Of a stretch of 64,000 nt of DNA, positions 60,835-64,000 are shown piece after piece (position 1 is the stretch's first letter; each line of letters starts with the position of its first letter). The notes under the pieces are model-generated. The model was given only the letters and a program-made list of their open reading frames with translations, searched no databases and had not been told where the DNA came from. The stretch covers positions 4,650,001 to 4,714,000 of the forward strand of contig NZ_LT594324.1 of NCBI RefSeq assembly GCF_900089605.1, read 5' to 3'. Source of the stretch: Micromonospora narathiwatensis. GTDB lineage: Bacteria; Actinomycetota; Actinomycetes; Mycobacteriales; Micromonosporaceae. A program made the position numbers and the translations under genes.

Positions 60835-61497
60835 CGATTCACCATGCTCGAAGAATGGTGTGACTGCAATGACCAGGCGGGTTTCGAGGCTCCTGCGCGG
60901 AGCACTGAGCAGCCGGCGGACTCGGTTCGACGTGCTAGCGATGACAGCAACGGAACCGGACGGCGACGGGCGGACACGAGCGGCGACGCACTCTATCCCG
61001 ACCTCTCGACGCGCCCTGGACGAGCGCGGACGAGATGCACAGAGCTTGTAAGCGAGATGTCTTATTCCCCTGGTCCCCCTCTCCCCACGCTACTGCCGAT
61101 TTCCTCTGTTCTGGATCAAGGCGCCGCGCTCCGCGCGGCGCGGGGCGGTGAGCCGGCCGGCGGCAAGCCGCCCCGGCTGCCTTCGGCGCCGGGGCGGAGA
61201 GCCACCGACTGCCGCCGGGACCGCCGCCCCCAACCCGCCGAGGCAACGAGCCGGCACCATCACGGCCATGCCGTACGGAAGCCGAAGGGGTCGGCCTGGT
61301 CGTCGGTCGGGGCTTCCGACTGCCGCGCCAGTCCAACCCCGGGACTGGCTTGCCCCCGGCCCATCACCCGCAGCCGGCCACGCCCACCGCGAAGCCCTCA
61401 GCCGGTCGCCACACGCACGGCCCGCGCCAGGCCAGGCAAGCCCCACCAACCCCAGCGTTCAGAGCCTCAGAAGAGCCCTCAGAGGGCAAGATCGACC
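60835..61497. other. Right-end noncoding stretch of the element
   Basis: 663 bases without a convincing gene. One GC-rich hairpin-forming run (GGCGCCGCGCTCCGCGCGGCGC) lies near 61120-61142. Promoter signals for the leftward gene at 60834 should be at its left edge, but none is clear. Confidence 0.35.
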
Positions 61498-61515
61498 CGC
61501 CCACGATCTGCCCAC
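61498..61515. repeat. Candidate integrase arm site, right end
   Basis: CGCCCACGATCTGCCCAC, 17 of 18 bases identical to 42098-42115, same orientation, 92 bases inside attR. See the left copy. Confidence 0.5.
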
Positions 61516-61564
61516 AACCAGCCGTGAATGGCTGGACGCAGCCGGACTCCGCCAGACAAACGAC

Positions 61565-61604
61565 AACGGCCCCCGATCAGCATTTCTGCTGGTCAGGGGC
61601 CGTT
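61565..61604 (-). terminator. Element-borne terminator after tRNA-Tyr
   Basis: AACGGCCCC...GGGGCCGTT (9 bp) with an inner stem GATCAGCA/TGCTGGTC and a TTTC loop, ending 9 bases beyond the tRNA CCA. Same outer arms as the chromosomal hairpin at 41922-41961 but a different inner stem, so the element supplies its own terminator. Confidence 0.7.
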
Positions 61605-61607
61605 ATC

Positions 61608-61664
61608 GCACCTGGTGGCGGGTAGAGGATTCGAACCTCTGTAGCTTTCGCGACGGATTTACAG
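61608..61664. repeat. attR, right 57-bp attachment repeat
   Basis: Identical to 41965-42021. It forms the 3' half of the complete tRNA-Tyr gene, from the anticodon loop onward, restored by the element. Confidence 0.95.
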
Positions 61665-61696
61665 TCCGCTCCCATTGGCCGCTCGGGCAACCCGCC
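61613..61696 (-). tRNA. tRNA-Tyr (GTA anticodon), CCA encoded, AICE target
   Basis: Class II tRNA: acceptor GGCGGGT with ACCCGCC, D arm TGCCCGAGCGGCCAATGGGA, anticodon loop CTGTAAA carrying GTA, a long variable arm (GTCGCGAAAGCTAC), T arm GGTTCGAATCC, then A and the encoded CCA (61615-61613). The 5' half is chromosomal and the 3' half belongs to the integrated element. Confidence 0.97.
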
Positions 61697-61843
61697 AGGG
61701 CGTGCCACCGCGTGGAACGCGGCAGCGGAAGCAAGGATAGCGGTTGCCCCCAGGACTCACGCAACCGGGTACCGTCAGGGGGTCCCACCGCTGGTCAGCG
61801 GGGGACGGAACAGGACAGACCGCCGGACAGCAGGAGCATGAGC

Positions 61844-62338
61844 ATGGCAGCGAACCCGTCGTTCGACATCGTGAGCAAGGTCGACCGGCAGGAGGTCGAC
61901 AACGCCCTCCGCCAGGCGGAGAAGGAGCTCGCGACGCGGTTCGACTTCCGCGGCACCGGCGCGGAGATCTCCTGGTCGGGCGAGGAGGCGATCAGCCTCC
62001 AGGCGGAGACCGAGGAGCGCGTCCGGGCCGCCCTGGAAGTGTTCAAGGAGAAGCTGGTCAAGCGGAACATCTCGCTCAAGTCGCTGGACGCCGGCGACCC
62101 GCGATCGTCGGGCAAGATCTTCAAGGTCGACGCCAAGGTGATTCAGGGCATCGACTCGGACAAGGCCAAGGCGATCAGCAAGAAGATCCGTGAGGAGGGC
62201 CCGAAGGGCGTCCAGGCCCAGATCCAGGGCGACCAGCTGCGGGTCACCGGCAAGAAGAAGGACGACCTTCAGGCCGTCATCGCGCTGCTGAAGGGCGAGG
62301 ACTTCGGCGTCGCCCTTCAGTTCACCAACTACAGGTAA
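61844..62338 (+). CDS. YajQ-family nucleotide-binding protein
   Basis: 164 residues from ATG 61844; the ribosome-binding site AGGAG is seven bases before it, too close to the ATG at 61838. The chain [20 protein letters not shown] to [20 protein letters not shown] matches YajQ/UPF0234 throughout. YajQ proteins bind nucleotides or RNA, and one, XC_3703 of Xanthomonas, binds cyclic di-GMP. On an element-free chromosome it would lie beside tRNA-Tyr and near the GGDEF-EAL gene. Confidence 0.95.
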   Translation: MAANPSFDIVSKVDRQEVDNALRQAEKELATRFDFRGTGAEISWSGEEAISLQAETEERVRAALEVFKEKLVKRNISLKSLDAGDPRSSGKIFKVDAKVIQGIDSDKAKAISKKIREEGPKGVQAQIQGDQLRVTGKKKDDLQAVIALLKGEDFGVALQFTNYR

Positions 62339-62386
62339 GAGGTCACTGGTCGAGCCAGTCACGCCTCCATCTGGATAGTTGACCGA

Positions 62387-62419
62387 GCCGGGTACGCACG
62401 ATCACGGCGCGTACCCGGC
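62387..62419 (+). terminator. Hairpin terminator after the YajQ-family gene
   Basis: Perfect 11-bp arms GCCGGGTACGC (62387-62397) and GCGTACCCGGC (62409-62419), 48 bases after the stop. No U-run. It also faces the remnant gene on the other strand. Confidence 0.6.
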
Positions 62420-62499
62420 CTCGGGAACGTGCGTGACGGATCGGCATCAGGACCCGGGTGAAGAGCGGGTTTGGTCGTGGAGCAACAGCGCCTCCGGGG

Positions 62500-62800
62500 T
62501 CAGGCGCGGTCGGAAAGAACCACTCCTACCGCCCGCTGGGCTGCGGCGTACATCGTCGGGTTGGTGTCCCGGTAGTAGGTCAGGGCGCTGATGAAGGTCA
62601 GCGCCCAACCCTTGCCGCGCGCCCAGGTCGCGTCGTCGAACCCGGATCAGACCGCAGAGCCGGCCGTCCTTGACCAGCACGTTGCCCGCCAGCAGGTCAC
62701 CGTGGCTCCAGACGGGCGGACCGTCCCAGGCTGGTGCGGCCAGCGCCTCCCAGATCGCGATGACCGCGTCGACGTCGGCCAGGCGGCGGTGGTCATGCGG
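62500..62800 (-). pseudogene. Aminoglycoside-phosphotransferase-like remnant
   Basis: Only the C-terminal third of a kinase-like phosphotransferase remains. One frame reads DHRRLADVDAVIAIWEALAA and the catalytic loop SHGDLLAGNVLVKDGRLCGL; near 62640 an extra base shifts it, and the metal-site continuation FDDATWARGKGWALTFISAL and YYRDTNPTMYAAAQRAVG follow in another frame to the stop at 62502-62500. The N-terminal lobe is absent; the padR 3' end overlaps the fragment. Non-functional. Confidence 0.8.
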
Positions 62801-63134
62801 TCACCGTCCCGAAGCCGAGGGCTTGGCCGGGTCGCTTGTTCAGCTGGGTCTCGGCTGCCGTGGCATGTCGGCGTAGTCGCTCCACCTGGGCGCGCAGTGC
62901 GACCGCGCCGTGGTCGCTGAGTCGGTAGTAGCGGCGCAGCCGCCCGTCGACGGCCTCCTCGCGATCGACTTCGATCAGGCCCTGCTCGGCGAGACGGTCG
63001 AGTGCGCCGTAGAGGGTGCCGGCACCCAGCTTGACGTCGCCGGCGGACAGTTCGTCGACCGCCTGGATGATCCCGTAGCCGTGCAGCGACCGCGCGGCCA
63101 GGGCGGTGAGGATGAGAAAGGTGGGCTCCCGCAT
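62793..63134 (-). CDS. PadR-family transcriptional regulator
   Basis: 113 residues from ATG 63134-63132. A winged helix typical of PadR: FLILTALAARSLHGYGIIQA, GAGTLYGALDRLAEQGLIEV and the wing GRLRRYYRLSDHG, followed by a dimerisation helix. No ribosome-binding site precedes the ATG and the promoter places the transcription start at the ATG, so the mRNA is probably leaderless. A palindrome over the promoter suggests autorepression. Ligand unknown. Confidence 0.9.
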   Translation of the reverse strand: MREPTFLILTALAARSLHGYGIIQAVDELSAGDVKLGAGTLYGALDRLAEQGLIEVDREEAVDGRLRRYYRLSDHGAVALRAQVERLRRHATAAETQLNKRPGQALGFGTVTA

Positions 63135-63140
63135 GACAGG

Positions 63141-63169
63141 ATATTACGTTCACCGTAATATCACGTCAA
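63141..63169 (-). promoter_or_regulatory. padR promoter with a palindromic operator
   Basis: TTGACG (63169-63164), exactly 17 bases, TAATAT (63146-63141): near consensus, the best promoter in the window. The palindrome ATATTACG-TTCAC-CGTAATAT (63141-63161) covers the -10 and most of the spacer. Six bases separate the -10 from the ATG. Confidence 0.8.
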
Positions 63170-63187
63170 CCGTGCGGTCGGCCCGGC

Positions 63188-63283
63188 TCAGCGCGCGAAG
63201 ATCAGCAGCAGAATCACCGTCAGGATGGCGCTGGCCAGGATCGAGCCGAGGCAGCCGATCCGGTTCGAGAAGAAGACGAACAT
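63188..63283 (-). CDS. 31-residue conserved membrane peptide
   Basis: ATG 63283-63281. The product begins MFVFFSNRIGCLGSILASAI and continues into LTVILLLIFAR: a short N-terminus and one membrane span. Small proteins of the same form (MFxFFSNRxGCLGS...) recur in actinobacteria, which is the main reason to call it a gene. No good ribosome-binding site is seen. Function unknown. Confidence 0.6.
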   Translation of the reverse strand: MFVFFSNRIGCLGSILASAILTVILLLIFAR

Positions 63284-63382
63284 GTCGGTGCGTACCCGCC
63301 ACGGCTCGCCTTGATCCCCGAGTAACCGCGCGGCGCCCTGCGGGGTGTCTGGTGGTGGAGAGCCGGACACGGGGAGGTGGGC

Positions 63383-63889
63383 ATGACGAGGCCCGACGAA
63401 TTCGACGCCTTCTACACGGCGACCGCCCGGCGGGTCGTCCACCACGTCTACGCGCTCTGCGGCGACCTGGCCGAGGCGCAGGACGCCGTGCAGGAGGCGT
63501 ACGCCCGGGCCTGGCAGCGCTGGTCGACCGTCGGGTCGTACGAGGACCCGGAGGGCTGGGTGCGGACGGTGGCCTGGCGGCTGACCGCCAACCGGTGGCG
63601 CAGCCTGCGGCGGTGGTGGGCGGCCCGGTCGCGGCTGGGCCGGGAGACCCCGGTGCCCGGGCCGAACCCGGACCGGGTGGCGCTGCTGGCCGCGCTGCGC
63701 CGGCTGCCGGAGGCGCAGCGGCGGGTCGTCGTGCTGTACCACCTCCAGGACCTGCCGGTCGCGGAGATCGCCCGTGTCACTGGGATGCCGGTCGGGACCG
63801 TGAAGGCGTACCTCTCCCGGGCGCGGGCCGCGCTCGCCATCCTGCTGGACGACGACGAGAAGGAGGAATCCCATGTCGCACATTCGTGA
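63383..63889 (+). CDS. SigE-family ECF RNA polymerase sigma factor
   Basis: 168 residues from ATG 63383 with GGGGAGG five bases upstream. Region 2 is seen in DEFDAFYTATARRVVHHVYA and AEAQDAVQEAYARAWQRWST; region 4 in LPEAQRRVVVLYHLQDLPVA and TGMPVGTVKAYLSRARAALA. This is the actinobacterial SigE-type group of small sigma factors, usually controlled by a membrane partner encoded next to them. The following gene overlaps its end by 17 bases. Confidence 0.93.
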   Translation: MTRPDEFDAFYTATARRVVHHVYALCGDLAEAQDAVQEAYARAWQRWSTVGSYEDPEGWVRTVAWRLTANRWRSLRRWWAARSRLGRETPVPGPNPDRVALLAALRRLPEAQRRVVVLYHLQDLPVAEIARVTGMPVGTVKAYLSRARAALAILLDDDEKEESHVAHS

Positions 63890-64000
63890 GGCGCTGGTGG
63901 ATCTGGAACAGGACCTGACCGGCCTGCGGCTGGCTCCCCCGGCGCAGATCCGGGCCCGGGGCCGGGCGCGTACCCGCAGACGGGCTGCGGTCCTGGTCGG
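63873..64000 (+). CDS. Partner of the sigma factor, cut by window end
   Basis: ATG 63873 with AAGGAGG five bases upstream; 42 codons are visible, beginning MSHIREALVDLEQDLTGLRL and continuing into a basic stretch ([16 protein letters not shown]) that looks like the approach to a membrane span. Position and overlap suggest an anti-sigma or regulatory membrane protein, but too little is present to be sure. Confidence 0.7.
   Translation, partial: MSHIREALVDLEQDLTGLRLAPPAQIRARGRARTRRRAAVLV

Larger units (their letters stand above)
41965..61664. mobile_element. pSAM2-type actinomycete integrative and conjugative element (AICE)
   Basis: About 19.6 kb between 57-bp direct repeats, with tRNA-Tyr reconstituted at the right end. 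The core matches AICEs gene by gene: tyrosine integrase, MerR-like excisionase, RepSA-type initiator, DUF2637 (SpdB-like) and small transfer proteins, an FtsK/SpoIIIE-type translocase for double-stranded DNA transfer, a Pra-like activator and GntR (KorSA-like) regulators. Cargo near attR includes a type IIG restriction-modification gene, a RAMA protein and an IS5-family copy. The rep frameshift may make the element unable to replicate or excise. Confidence 0.93.

Noticed and set aside
61148..61843. N-terminal extension of the YajQ-family gene across attR
   Set aside because: It would read through tRNA-Tyr on the other strand; family members start at the ATG chosen.

Overview
The window looks like chromosomal DNA of a high-G+C actinomycete, most probably a Micromonosporaceae member (Micromonospora/Salinispora type). 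Reasons: very high G+C, many GTG and TTG starts, DUF1707 and DUF4190-type membrane proteins beside ribosomal operons, the rpmG-hadA-hadB-tRNA-Trp-secE-nusG order known from actinobacteria, and an actinomycete integrative and conjugative element (AICE) in a tRNA-Tyr gene.

Bases 1-41,900 are housekeeping and almost all on the minus strand, so transcription runs from high to low coordinates. Reading that way: two MaoC-type dehydratases, tRNA-Trp, secE-nusG, rplK-rplA, a small ABC exporter, rplJ-rplL behind an L10 leader with an attenuator, rpoB-rpoC, two DUF4190-like membrane proteins, rpsL-rpsG-fusA-tuf (str operon), then the S10-spc-alpha run rpsJ to rplO, secY-adk-map, a DUF1707 protein, infA-rpmJ-rpsM-rpsK-rpsD. 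Most stops and starts in the S10/spc run overlap by 1-4 bases (TAATG, ATGA, GTGA), which points to translational coupling. The transcription units are separated by strong hairpins after rplO, fusA, rpoC, rplL and rplA. To the right lie rpmG, tRNA-Met, tRNA-Thr, a membrane-anchored GAF-GGDEF-EAL protein with a 40-residue peptide gene just upstream, and a frameshifted small membrane protein gene.

Bases 41,965-61,664 are a ~19.6 kb pSAM2-like AICE bounded by 57-bp direct repeats that match the 3' half of tRNA-Tyr. Its core, on the minus strand, is pra, tra (FtsK type), several small transfer genes, a DUF2637 (SpdB-like) protein, repSA (carrying a frameshift), xis and int. A regulatory segment holds two GntR regulators, a family-2 glycosyltransferase coupled to one of them, DUF6907-like small proteins and a plus-strand pair of small genes. 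The right third is cargo: a repeat-dense noncoding segment, a complete IS5-family copy, a type IIG restriction-modification gene whose last codons were replaced by the IS, a divergent gene for a predicted ribbon-helix-helix plus RAMA protein, an unrecognised two-winged-helix protein, and a frameshifted membrane protein gene. The element carries its own strong hairpin directly after the reconstituted tRNA-Tyr.

Bases 61,700-64,000 return to the chromosome: a YajQ-family gene, an aminoglycoside-phosphotransferase-like remnant, a PadR regulator with an apparently leaderless promoter covered by a palindrome, a 31-residue membrane peptide, a SigE-family sigma factor and the start of a coupled downstream gene.

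The candidates for undescribed biology are the IIG methylase/RAMA pair with a palindrome over the RAMA promoter, the neighbouring two-winged-helix protein, the GntR-glycosyltransferase pair, the small peptides near 40.9 kb and 49.6 kb, and a 20-base element shared by the rpsJ and rpsL leaders. No CRISPR array or rRNA gene was seen.
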